A stretch of DNA of 14,516 bases from the NCBI GenBank assembly GCA_017991275.1, contig JAGNMH010000049.1, forward strand, positions 1 through 14,516, in the 5' to 3' direction. A program made the translations under genes and the position numbers. Positions within the stretch are counted from its first letter, which is position 1. Every line of letters starts with the position of its first letter. Positions 5,561-12,943 of this stretch are shown here, piece by piece. The stretch is from Acidobacteriota bacterium. GTDB taxonomy: Bacteria; Acidobacteriota; Blastocatellia; RBC074. The notes beneath the pieces are model-generated. The model was given only the letters and a program-made list of their open reading frames with translations. It did no database searches and was not told where the DNA came from.

Positions 5561-8086
5561 ATGGATATAAAGATAAAACATAGCTTTTCACTAAAACTGA
5601 TGAATTCTTTCAATAAGATTTTTTTTGGGAGCGTTTGTCGCCATTGCTGTATTTATTTGCTCCCGACTGTATTGGTGGCAATCGTTTGTGTGCTGCCAAT
5701 CGTCACTTGTGCGCAATCAGAACCAGCGGCCACTTCATCAGCAACCGTACAAGGCATCCCATTAGCTGAAATTGCCAGTCGTGCCGAACATATCAAACGA
5801 CCTTTAAGCGCAATTACTCGCCGGTTATCGGTGAACATCGGAGCGGGTTCGCTTTCGGGGCAGGTGCAGGCTGCGGAGGAACGAATTGCTGCACAATCAC
5901 AGCAATTGAATGAGCGTTTGGCATCCAAGCCCACGCTTTACGAATTACGCGAACTGGATCGCGATTGGAAAGTGCGAAGTGTTGAATTAGGAACTTGGCA
6001 GAAAACATTGGCTCAGAGTTTGACCTCGACTGAATCCGATTTGCGATGGCTGAAAGAAGAACGCGCAAGATGGTCTGCGACTTTGGATCAACTAACAGGC
6101 AGTGATTCTTTGGAGGCAGTTTTTGACCGAATCAAATCCGTGCTTTCAGAACTGCAACGGCTTCAAACGCTGGTTCAGGAGCGTCTGAACTATCTGTTTG
6201 CATTTCAGGATCGTGTTTCACAATTGGATTTTCTGGTTTCGACCAGACTGGATGACCTGGCTTCGGCCAGAAAAGACTTTCAAGAAACGTTACTGGTTCG
6301 CGACAGCCGCCCTTTGTGGCTGTCGTTTTCGGACAATGGCGAAACAGCTCAGGGTCAAATGAATGATTCACGCGGGAGGTCGTACACTCATGAACTGGCC
6401 GCCGCGCGTGAAAGCATAGAAAAGCAAAAAAGCCGCTTCTTTTTATTGTTATTGCTGTTTGTGGCTATTCTGTTGGTGAACATTTCTCTGGCAAAAAGAA
6501 TTGATCCGTTGACAGATGGCAATCCCGAATTGCGAGAATCGGCAGCCATCCTCAAACGACCAGTTTCGGCGGCTTTGCTGATTATTCTGCTGTTGCAACT
6601 GTGGCTTTCGCCGTTATCGGCCAGCTTGGTAAACAGCGTTGTTGCGTTATTACTGTTGATTCCTTTTTTGCAAATTGTCAGAAATCTTTTTGAGCTTCCG
6701 GCATGGATGCGAATCTCCTTCTTTATCATGGCGATCCTCTATTTGAGCGATCAGATAAGGTTTCTGGCGGATTTTGAACCGTTAGTTGAGCGGCTGATTT
6801 TTTTGGCGGAAACGGCTGTGGCTATTGCCGTTCTTGTTTGGATGATTCGCCCGAAAAGGTTTGATAGCTTGCCGGTTCCACTAATGGCGAGACAATGGTT
6901 GCGTGGTGCGTTGACCGTAATGCTTGGATTGGTGTCACTTTCATTGCTGGCAAACCTGTTTGGTTTTGTCACTCTGGCAAAAGTGCTGGGTGAGGGGGCG
7001 CTGCACAGCGCCTACCTTGGAGCGTTGATGTATGTCGCCGCCAGGGTAATCAATGTGGGAATGGCCTTGATGTTGAAAACCAATCACGTCCAAGCTTCGG
7101 TCTTCGTTCAGTTCCGCCAGAATGAAATAGTCAAATGGTTTTCTCGCATTATTTATTCTCTGGCCGGTGTTTTGTGGGTATTTGGTTCGCTGGAACTGTT
7201 TACGATCCGTGAACAATTCCTGGCGATGGCTGAGCGGGTCTGGGATGCATCATTGAGTTTTAGAAGTCTGAGGGTTTCTGCCGGCGACGTAGTTTCGTTC
7301 TTGGTGGTGGTTGCGCTTGCATATTACCTATCAAAAGTTGTCAGACTTATTTTGCAGGAAGACGTGCTGGCGCGGATGCCTCTTGAACGCGGAGTGCCGA
7401 AAGCTCTGGCCATAGTTGCTCAATACATTTTGTTATTTGGCGGTTTTGTGTTGGCGGTGGGGGCAGCCGGGTTCGATCTAAACCGGTTGACTCTGCTGAC
7501 AGGGGCTTTCGGGGTTGGAATAGGTTTCGGATTACAAAATATCGTCAACAACTTCGTTTCCGGTTTGATTCTGCTTTTTGAACGACCAATCCAAATTGGT
7601 GATGCTGTTCAAGTTGGAAGCGTAGTCGGGGAAATCACACGAATCGGCATACGGTCAAGCACGATTCGCACCTATAACGGCGCGGAAGTGATTGTCCCCA
7701 ATGCCAAGCTGATTTCCGATGAAGTGACGAACTGGACTTTATCGAGCAAGATTCGGCGAGTGGCATTGCCTGTGGGAGTTGCTTACGGATCAGATCATGC
7801 GCAAGTTATGGATATATTGCTTGCCGAAGCAAAAACGCATCCCGAAGTGTTGGCAGAACCAGAACCCCAAGTATTATTTACAGACTTTGCCGACAGCTCC
7901 CTGCAATTCGAGTTGCGTTTTTGGGTTCCTAATGAGTTACATCCTTTGGTGAAAAGTCAGGTTGCTCTGGCAGTGTCCGATGCTTTGGCCAAAGCCGGAA
8001 TACAGATTCCTTTTCCACAACGAGATTTGCGCGTCAGACTGGACGACGAAACTTTACAGAAAATACTGGCCGCTCAGGACAAGTAA
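5561..8086 (+). CDS. Large MscS-family mechanosensitive ion channel
   Basis: This inner-membrane tension-gated channel of 841 residues would release solutes during osmotic downshock. Residues 1-52 look like a signal peptide: a basic start, a hydrophobic core near 31-49, and a cut near T-C-A/Q-S. Residues 55-285 form a hydrophilic, helical, coiled-coil-prone extracytoplasmic domain, as in the MscK/YbiO-type large channels. About ten membrane helices follow from 294. The MscS core occupies about 610-830: the glycine/alanine-rich pore helix L-T-G-A-F-G-V-G-I-G-F-G-L-Q-N-I (646-661), then F-E-R-P-I-Q-I-G-D at 673-681, the beta domain with P-N-A-K at 713-716, and the cytoplasmic alpha/beta vestibule ending P-F-P-Q-R-D-L-R-V. 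There is no obvious ribosome binding site at ATG 5561; ATG 5600 (residue 14) is an alternative giving a shorter signal peptide. Base use is more AT-rich than in the leu genes. Confidence 0.9.
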   Translation: MDIKIKHSFSLKLMNSFNKIFFGSVCRHCCIYLLPTVLVAIVCVLPIVTCAQSEPAATSSATVQGIPLAEIASRAEHIKRPLSAITRRLSVNIGAGSLSGQVQAAEERIAAQSQQLNERLASKPTLYELRELDRDWKVRSVELGTWQKTLAQSLTSTESDLRWLKEERARWSATLDQLTGSDSLEAVFDRIKSVLSELQRLQTLVQERLNYLFAFQDRVSQLDFLVSTRLDDLASARKDFQETLLVRDSRPLWLSFSDNGETAQGQMNDSRGRSYTHELAAARESIEKQKSRFFLLLLLFVAILLVNISLAKRIDPLTDGNPELRESAAILKRPVSAALLIILLLQLWLSPLSASLVNSVVALLLLIPFLQIVRNLFELPAWMRISFFIMAILYLSDQIRFLADFEPLVERLIFLAETAVAIAVLVWMIRPKRFDSLPVPLMARQWLRGALTVMLGLVSLSLLANLFGFVTLAKVLGEGALHSAYLGALMYVAARVINVGMALMLKTNHVQASVFVQFRQNEIVKWFSRIIYSLAGVLWVFGSLELFTIREQFLAMAERVWDASLSFRSLRVSAGDVVSFLVVVALAYYLSKVVRLILQEDVLARMPLERGVPKALAIVAQYILLFGGFVLAVGAAGFDLNRLTLLTGAFGVGIGFGLQNIVNNFVSGLILLFERPIQIGDAVQVGSVVGEITRIGIRSSTIRTYNGAEVIVPNAKLISDEVTNWTLSSKIRRVALPVGVAYGSDHAQVMDILLAEAKTHPEVLAEPEPQVLFTDFADSSLQFELRFWVPNELHPLVKSQVALAVSDALAKAGIQIPFPQRDLRVRLDDETLQKILAAQDK

Positions 8087-8126
8087 ACGTAATTGTTTGG
8101 GGCGATCCAACTCTTTACCGTTTACT
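8082..8126. terminator. inverted repeat between convergent genes, possible two-way terminator
   Basis: AGTAAACG at 8082-8089 and CGTTTACT at 8119-8126 are exact inverted copies around a 29-base interior that itself can pair TTGG with CCAA. The stop codon of the channel gene (8084-8086) sits in one arm and that of the convergent small gene (8122-8124) in the other. No T-run follows, so classic intrinsic termination is doubtful; a 3'-end stabilising structure is equally possible. Confidence 0.3.
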
Positions 8127-8571
8127 GCATTCGCCGCCAATCGTTCTGTGAAACCAAGGTGTTCAAATTCTGGCCGCTGGTTTCGTCTAATACGTCACAG
8201 GCAATCAGCCGATCCTCTTCGTAACTTTCAGACGGGCTTCGTTCCAGCAATGCGGCCAGGCGTCCATTGTGGCAGCGCAAAGCGTATGCGACCAAAGCAT
8301 CCCGTCGAGAGTCGTATTCCTGAAAACTCCGAACCGATTCCCATTGATGTTCTTCACAGGCGCGCAGGAATTCTTTGACACGGCCATTTCGCTCTTCGGC
8401 CATGACAGTCACGGCAAAATGCGCGTATAAATGCTCATCGAACCCGCCACCGCAAACCGGACAGCGTTGCAACATTCGGCACAACTCGCGTCCTGTAACG
8501 TCGTCAGGCTGACTTTCATCAGCTTTCAGCTTTCCGCTGACAGTGTTCCACCATCTCTTGATCCTATTCAC
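8122..8571 (-). CDS. Small unrecognised protein with CPVC and CxxH pattern
   Basis: I do not recognise this 149-residue protein. It is hydrophilic and mostly helical in character, without a signal peptide or membrane segment. C-P-V-C at 37-40 and C-E-E-H at 72-75 would make a plausible four-ligand zinc site (Cys37, Cys40, Cys72, His75). H47 and H51 lie between them. The layout recalls other small bacterial zinc-binding families with a CPxC knuckle followed by CxxH, but that is a loose resemblance. The GTG start at 8571 is preceded by AGGAGG at 8575-8580 with only 3 bases between, a strong site with a tight spacing. The gene has its own candidate promoter, back to back with that of leuA. It ends 35 bases from the MscS-family gene, in the opposite direction. 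Confidence 0.6.
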   Translation of the reverse strand: MNRIKRWWNTVSGKLKADESQPDDVTGRELCRMLQRCPVCGGGFDEHLYAHFAVTVMAEERNGRVKEFLRACEEHQWESVRSFQEYDSRRDALVAYALRCHNGRLAALLERSPSESYEEDRLIACDVLDETSGQNLNTLVSQNDWRRMQ

Positions 8572-8574
8572 AGA

Positions 8575-8580
8575 CCTCCT
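8575..8580 (-). promoter_or_regulatory. strong Shine-Dalgarno of the CPVC protein gene
   Basis: On the minus strand AAAGGAGG runs from 8582 to 8575 and ends 3 bases before GTG 8571. It is one of the best Shine-Dalgarno matches in the window and argues that this gene is real, since no other open frame uses it. Confidence 0.6.
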
Positions 8581-8594
8581 TTGAGGGCAACGCA

Positions 8595-8623
8595 GTTATA
8601 AGCGAGATTTATATTGTTCTAAA
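8595..8623 (-). promoter_or_regulatory. candidate promoter of the CPVC protein gene
   Basis: On the minus strand TTTAGA (8623-8618), 17 bases and TATAAC (8600-8595) give a moderate sigma70-like promoter with a start near 8588 and a short leader that still includes the Shine-Dalgarno. The surroundings are AT-rich. Confidence 0.4.
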
Positions 8624-8633
8624 AATAATAAAC

Positions 8634-8662
8634 TTCACGACTGGGGGATGCGGTGCTATGAT
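8634..8662 (+). promoter_or_regulatory. candidate promoter of the leucine operon
   Basis: TTCACG at 8634-8639, a 17-base spacer and TATGAT at 8657-8662, the latter preceded by TGC (extended -10), lie 84 bases before the leuA ATG. The predicted start near 8669 gives a leader of about 77 bases. That leader shows no leucine-codon run and no terminator/antiterminator pair, so attenuation by leucine is not supported. The -35 is 10 bases from the -35 of the divergent promoter. Confidence 0.5.
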
Positions 8663-8728
8663 GCGCGAACCTTGATGCAGAAGTCCATAGTTTTTCTACA
8701 CTTTTGGGCTTTCGAATAACATTTTTTC

Positions 8729-8736
8729 GGAAGGAG
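8729..8736 (+). promoter_or_regulatory. ribosome binding site setting the leuA start
   Basis: GGAAGGAG ends 9 bases before ATG 8746. It selects this start over the upstream in-frame TTG at 8704, whose 14 extra residues are not part of the LeuA family. Confidence 0.8.
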
Positions 8737-8745
8737 AATAAACGG

Positions 8746-10305
8746 ATGAGCGAGCGAGTAGCGATCTTCGACACGACTTTGCGCGACGGCGAACAATCGC
8801 CGGGTTGCAGCATGAACCTAGAAGAAAAATTACGGATGGCAAAACAGCTAGACGCGCTTGGCGTGGACGTGATCGAAGCCGGATTCGCCATTGCCTCCGA
8901 TGACGATTTTGCCGCCATCCGCGAAGTGGCCAAAAACTGCCGCCGCCCGATTATTGCTTCGTTGTGCCGCACTACACCGGAAGACATCGAACGCGCCTGG
9001 GAAGCATTGGCCGATGCTGCCCGGCCACGCATTCACACTTTCGTTGCTACTTCGGACATTCACCTTCAATACAAGCTGCAAAAGACTCGCGAAGAAGTTC
9101 TGGAAATGTCGCGCAAGGCCGTGCGCCTGGCCAAGAGCTTTACTCAGGACGTTGAGTTTTCAGCCGAAGACGCCACGCGTAGCGACATGGATTACCTTTG
9201 TGAAATCGTCGAAGCCGTCATTGACGAAGGCGCGACAGTTGTAAACATCCCGGACACGGTCGGTTACACGATTCCCAGCGAATATCACCACATCATTACT
9301 ACGCTGAAACAGCGAGTACGCAACATTGATAAAGCCGTCATCAGTGTTCATTGCCATAACGATTTGGGACTTGGAGTCGCCAATTCGCTGGCCGCAGTCG
9401 CCGCCGGAGCGCGGCAAATCGAATGCACGATCAACGGTATCGGCGAACGCGCGGGCAATGCTTCGCTGGAAGAGATCGTTATGGCGCTGAGAGTTCGCAA
9501 AGACCTGATGCCTTATGCCAACGATATTGTCACCGAAGAGATTTATCGTTCCAGCCAGACGCTGTCGAACATCACGGGCGTACAGGTCCAGCCGAACAAA
9601 GCCATTGTCGGCAAAAACGCTTTCGCCCACGAAGCGGGAATTCACCAGCACGGAATGCTGAAAAACCGCATCACCTACGAAATCATGACGCCAGAGTCGG
9701 TGGGTGTGAAAACCAACAGCATTGTGCTCGGCAAACATTCGGGGCGTTTCGCGCTCGGCAAAAAGTACGAAGAGATGGGACACAGTCTTACTCGGCCTGA
9801 ACTGGACAAAGCCTACAAGATGTTCACCAAGCTGGCAGATCAGAAGAAAGAGATTTTTGAAGAAGACCTGGTAGCCATTTTGCAAGACGGTTTCACGCAG
9901 ATCCCGGAACGTTACAAGCTGCGAGCGGTTCAGGCGACTGCCGGAACTTCGACATTGGCGACTGCGCTGGTGACGGTAAGCGACACCAAAGTTGATGAAG
10001 TCGCGACTCAGACGGCTTCAGGCGACGGCCCGGTTAATGCTGTGTATCAGGCCATAGACGCTTTGAGCGGAATGTCCGGCAAGCTGTTGGATTACACTGT
10101 CCGTTCGATCACTCAGGGAGCGGATGCGGTCGGCGAAGTCTTCGTTCACGTCGAATTTGAAGGAACCTCTTTCACTGGCAAAGCCGCCAGCACGGACATC
10201 GTTGACGCCAGCGCCCGCGCGTATCTGAACGCGGTCAACAAGGCGCTTTACGCAAAAGACAGAACCAAAGCGGTGGCAGGTGTTCAGGCAGCAGTTGCTG
10301 CTTAA
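8746..10305 (+). CDS. leuA: 2-isopropylmalate synthase
   Basis: LeuA condenses acetyl-CoA with 2-oxoisovalerate to 2-isopropylmalate, the committed step of leucine synthesis in the cytosol. The 519-residue length is that of the full bacterial enzyme. F-D-T-T-L-R-D-G-E-Q-S-P-G at 8-20 is the HMGL-like signature; D9 is a metal ligand and R13 catalytic. H-C-H-N-D-L-G-L-G at 202-210 supplies His202 and His204, and G-I-G-E-R-A-G-N at 231-238 closes the active site. A linker (about 300-385) contains H-E-A-G-I-H-Q-H-G. From about 390 to 505 comes the LeuA allosteric dimer domain that usually binds leucine for feedback inhibition. Glycine-rich S-I-T-Q-G-A-D-A in that domain fits this. leuC starts 42 bases downstream. 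The segment F-A-I-A-S-D-D-D-F (47-55) replaces the usual F-P-x-A-S-x-x-D-F. Confidence 0.95.
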   Translation: MSERVAIFDTTLRDGEQSPGCSMNLEEKLRMAKQLDALGVDVIEAGFAIASDDDFAAIREVAKNCRRPIIASLCRTTPEDIERAWEALADAARPRIHTFVATSDIHLQYKLQKTREEVLEMSRKAVRLAKSFTQDVEFSAEDATRSDMDYLCEIVEAVIDEGATVVNIPDTVGYTIPSEYHHIITTLKQRVRNIDKAVISVHCHNDLGLGVANSLAAVAAGARQIECTINGIGERAGNASLEEIVMALRVRKDLMPYANDIVTEEIYRSSQTLSNITGVQVQPNKAIVGKNAFAHEAGIHQHGMLKNRITYEIMTPESVGVKTNSIVLGKHSGRFALGKKYEEMGHSLTRPELDKAYKMFTKLADQKKEIFEEDLVAILQDGFTQIPERYKLRAVQATAGTSTLATALVTVSDTKVDEVATQTASGDGPVNAVYQAIDALSGMSGKLLDYTVRSITQGADAVGEVFVHVEFEGTSFTGKAASTDIVDASARAYLNAVNKALYAKDRTKAVAGVQAAVAA

Positions 10306-10347
10306 CTGAAAATCCAACCACCAATCACCAACCACCGGAGTTTAGTT

Positions 10348-11634
10348 ATGGGAATGACAATTACTGAAAAGATTCTGGCAGCGCACAGCGGACGCGATTC
10401 CGTCGTGCCGGGCGAGATCGTCAACGCCAAAATTGACCTGATCGTTTGCCACGATGTGACGACGCCGCCTGCCGTGGCGATGTTGCGGAAGCTGGGCATC
10501 AACAAAGTCCACGATCCGTCTAAGATTCTGGTCACGCCGGATCACTTTGTGCCGAACAAAGACATCAAGTCCGCGGAGCTTTCCAAGCAATTGCGCGAAT
10601 GGCGCATTGAGCAGGGGATTGAGCGTTATTACGAAATCGGAAACCACGGCATCTGCCACGCCATCGCGCCGGAACAAGGCCACGTGCTGCCGGGGCAAAC
10701 CATCGTTTGCGGAGATTCGCATACGACAACGATGGGCGCGCTCGGAACGTTTTCGTCAGGTGTAGGTTCGACGGATTTGGCTGCGGCTCTGGCGACTGGC
10801 GAGCTTTGGTTCAAAACTCCAGAAAGCATGCTGTTTGAATTGAATGGCGATCTGCCGTTCGGCGTTTATTCCAAAGACATCATTCTTTACATCATCTCGA
10901 AGATCGGCGTGGACGGCGCGCGTTATAAGGCTATGGAATATCGCGGCAGCGGCCTGAAGTCGCTGACGATGGAAGCCCGCTTCACCATCACCAACATGGC
11001 CATCGAAGCCGGCGGCAAGAGCGGCATCATGCCCGCCGACAGCATTTCCGAAGATTACGTCAAGGCGCGCACCAAAGAGCCGTACACGATTTATAACTCC
11101 GACGAAGACGCCGTCTATTCAGATCGTTACTCGATCAACCTGAACGAACTGGAGCCGATTGTTGCGCTACCCGACCTGCCGTCGAATGGTCGCTTCATCG
11201 GCGAAATCGTGCGCGAGAAAATGGATCAGGTTTACATCGGTTCCTGCACCAACGGACGCATTGAAGACCTTCGCATTGCCGCATCAATCTTCAAGGGCAA
11301 CAAAGTCGCCGACGGAACTCGCGCGATTGTCGTCCCGGCTACGACTGAAGTCTGGAAGATGGCAATGCGTGAAGGCTTGCTGGAAATTTTCGCCGATGCG
11401 GGCTGTGTGGTTTCGACCGCGACTTGCGGAGCCTGCCTGGGCGGACATATGGGCGTGCTCGGCGCGGAAGAAAAATGCCTTTCGACGACCAACCGTAACT
11501 TCGTTGGAAGAATGGGATCACCGAAATCGAAAGTGTACCTGGCTTCGCCCGCAACGGCTGCGGCGACTGCCATCACCGGAACGATCACCGATCCGCGCGA
11601 GTTTTTGAAAAAGACGGCTGCGGCTGCGGCTTAA
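10348..11634 (+). CDS. leuC: 3-isopropylmalate dehydratase large subunit (short type)
   Basis: With LeuD this subunit forms the aconitase-family isomerase that converts 2- to 3-isopropylmalate. The 428-residue length and order match the short, archaeal-like LeuC group (LeuC2/HacA type), not the roughly 470-residue enterobacterial type. The [4Fe-4S] ligands are Cys300 in Y-I-G-S-C-T-N-G-R, and Cys360 and Cys363 in T-C-G-A-C-L-G-G-H. Other landmarks are H-D-V-T-T-P-P-A at 35-42, V-T-P-D-H-F-V-P at 62-69 and C-G-D-S-H-T-T-T-M-G-A at 121-131. GGAG at 10337-10340 lies 7 bases before the ATG. The C-terminus ends in an alanine run. Homoaconitase-like activity cannot be excluded from sequence alone, but the leu context makes isopropylmalate the likely substrate. 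Confidence 0.93.
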   Translation: MGMTITEKILAAHSGRDSVVPGEIVNAKIDLIVCHDVTTPPAVAMLRKLGINKVHDPSKILVTPDHFVPNKDIKSAELSKQLREWRIEQGIERYYEIGNHGICHAIAPEQGHVLPGQTIVCGDSHTTTMGALGTFSSGVGSTDLAAALATGELWFKTPESMLFELNGDLPFGVYSKDIILYIISKIGVDGARYKAMEYRGSGLKSLTMEARFTITNMAIEAGGKSGIMPADSISEDYVKARTKEPYTIYNSDEDAVYSDRYSINLNELEPIVALPDLPSNGRFIGEIVREKMDQVYIGSCTNGRIEDLRIAASIFKGNKVADGTRAIVVPATTEVWKMAMREGLLEIFADAGCVVSTATCGACLGGHMGVLGAEEKCLSTTNRNFVGRMGSPKSKVYLASPATAAATAITGTITDPREFLKKTAAAAA

Positions 11635-11645
11635 TCAGCAACTTT

Positions 11646-11924
11646 ATGATCCTCTCCCGATTGTTGATGACGAGTTTAGTCATACCACCTTTTTTGCTGG
11701 TTGCGGATTGGGTAATTGGAGGAGACTGGATCGCAGTTGCTTTTTTCTACACCAGCATCGCCGCATCAGTCTTTGGGTTGCTGACATTGATTGGCGCATT
11801 GATTCTGGCGATGTTAGACAAAGGACTTCCGCAAAAAGTGATTATTAGGGCGGTTTGGGCTTTGGTCTCCCCGCTCTGGTTGTTTTGGGCATTCTTTGTC
11901 ATTGCGACGATGCACCTGCACTAA
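11646..11924 (+). CDS. Small membrane protein inserted between leuC and leuD
   Basis: This 92-residue protein is not recognised. It is almost entirely hydrophobic, with probably three membrane helices at about residues 5-23, 28-56 and 66-88. A short basic loop (D-K-G-L-P-Q-K) lies between the second and third. The tail is H-L-H. It begins 11 bases after leuC and ends 24 bases before leuD, so it is transcribed with the operon. No Shine-Dalgarno is visible before the ATG; a second ATG at 11667 is possible. Its base use is more AT-rich than leuC or leuD. It interrupts two subunits that are normally adjacent and coexpressed. No function can be assigned; a leucine-related transport role is only a guess. 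Confidence 0.55.
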   Translation: MILSRLLMTSLVIPPFLLVADWVIGGDWIAVAFFYTSIAASVFGLLTLIGALILAMLDKGLPQKVIIRAVWALVSPLWLFWAFFVIATMHLH

Positions 11925-11948
11925 CAAGGTAAAAGAGGTTTGAAATTT

Positions 11949-12467
11949 ATGGCAGAACTACCAACCAATCTGAAAGGCTTCGCGCACGTTTACGAACGCG
12001 CGCACATCAACACAGACGAAATCATTCCGGCGCGTTATCTGAACGTTCACGATGAAGCTGAACTGGCCAAGTACGCGATGGAAGACATTGACGAGGATTT
12101 CGTCAAACGAGTTAAACCCGGCGATTTCGTGATTGCGGGTGAAAACTTCGGCTGCGGCTCTTCGCGTGAACACGCCATCTGGGCTTTGCGCGGAGCGGGC
12201 ATTAAAGTCGTTATCGCCGCCAACTACTCACGAATCTTTTTTCGCAACGCGATCAACAACGGCTTTCTGGCGATTGAATGCCCTGAAGCTTTGGGGATCG
12301 TGAAGGGCGGCGATCAACTCGAACTTGATTTGCTAGCCGGGAAGTTGCGTAATCTGGGCAACGGCCAGGAAGCCACTTTCGTTCCGATCAGCGACTTCGC
12401 GCGCGAACTAATTGAAGACGGCGGCTTGCTCCCACACATTCAAAAGAAGGCTGCGAAAGCGGCTTAA
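11949..12467 (+). CDS. leuD: 3-isopropylmalate dehydratase small subunit
   Basis: This swivel-domain partner of LeuC completes the isopropylmalate isomerase active site. From ATG 11949 it has 172 residues, the short-type length that matches the short LeuC here. Family marks are H-I-N-T-D-E-I-I-P-A-R-Y-L near residues 18-30, and G-E-N-F-G-C-G-S-S-R-E-H-A, the substrate-binding loop, followed by A-N-Y-S-R-I-F-F-R-N-A-I-N-N-G. I chose ATG 11949 because GAGG at 11935-11938 is 10 bases upstream, whereas the in-frame TTG at 11940 sits almost on that site. It ends 47 bases before the ATG of the DUF433 fusion gene. Confidence 0.93.
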   Translation: MAELPTNLKGFAHVYERAHINTDEIIPARYLNVHDEAELAKYAMEDIDEDFVKRVKPGDFVIAGENFGCGSSREHAIWALRGAGIKVVIAANYSRIFFRNAINNGFLAIECPEALGIVKGGDQLELDLLAGKLRNLGNGQEATFVPISDFARELIEDGGLLPHIQKKAAKAA

Positions 12468-12514
12468 CATTGGTTTGGCTGAGTTTAATTCTGCAACAGC
12501 TAAGAGAATTAGAT

Positions 12515-12943
12515 ATGGCTACAGTAACATTGGCCAATTCATTGCCGGTTCAATCTGACCCGGAGATTATGGGCGGCGTTCCAGTCTTTGTTGGTACGCG
12601 AGTGCCAGCCAGAACATTGTTCGATTATTTGGCTGACGGTAACAGCTTGAATGAGTTTCTAGATGATTTTCCGTCAGTTAACAGAAAACAAGCGGTTCAG
12701 CTTCTTGAGTACTCGGCAGAATTGCTGCCAGGAGTTCATACCCGACCAATGATGGAGCGTTGGGGGAAGTTGGAAGAAATGGATCGCTCCTTTGACATTC
12801 AGTATTGGCAATCTCAAAAGCCTTCCGCCCGTTTGGCTGCTGTTTGGGAACTCGTAGTTACTGCTTACGCATTCAAAGGTCAGGACGCCAATGCATTCCG
12901 ACTTGCTAGACATATTGAGAATTTTCAGCCAGTACAAGGTTGA
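12515..12943 (+). CDS. DUF433 antitoxin-like domain fused to a small helical nucleotidyltransferase-partner domain
   Basis: The 142-residue product has two parts. Residues 15-73 carry the DUF433 pattern D-P-E-I-M-G-G-V-P-V-F-V-G-T-R-V-P, then L-F-D-Y-L and F-L-D-D-F-P-S-V; DUF433 proteins are often the antitoxin half of toxin-antitoxin pairs. Residues 89-142, starting M-D-R-S-F-D-I-Q-Y-W-Q, contain A-A-V-W-E-L-V-V and end R-H-I-E-N-F-Q. From memory this resembles a small protein usually encoded alone just before a nucleotidyltransferase, as it is here. An internal ATG at 12779 with GGGGGAAG 9 bases upstream could still make the second part separately. ATG 12515 is preferred over TTG 12470. 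No DUF5615-type toxin follows. The 3' end overlaps the next gene by 53 bases. Confidence 0.7.
   Translation: MATVTLANSLPVQSDPEIMGGVPVFVGTRVPARTLFDYLADGNSLNEFLDDFPSVNRKQAVQLLEYSAELLPGVHTRPMMERWGKLEEMDRSFDIQYWQSQKPSARLAAVWELVVTAYAFKGQDANAFRLARHIENFQPVQG

Noticed and set aside
8675..8719. Fourteen-codon open frame in the leuA leader as a possible leucine attenuator peptide
   Set aside because: It has a single leucine codon, no Shine-Dalgarno, starts within a few bases of the predicted transcript start, and no terminator/antiterminator pair follows.
9160..9885. Long minus-strand open frame opposite leuA
   Set aside because: It is a shadow of leuA with no recognisable domain or ribosome binding site.
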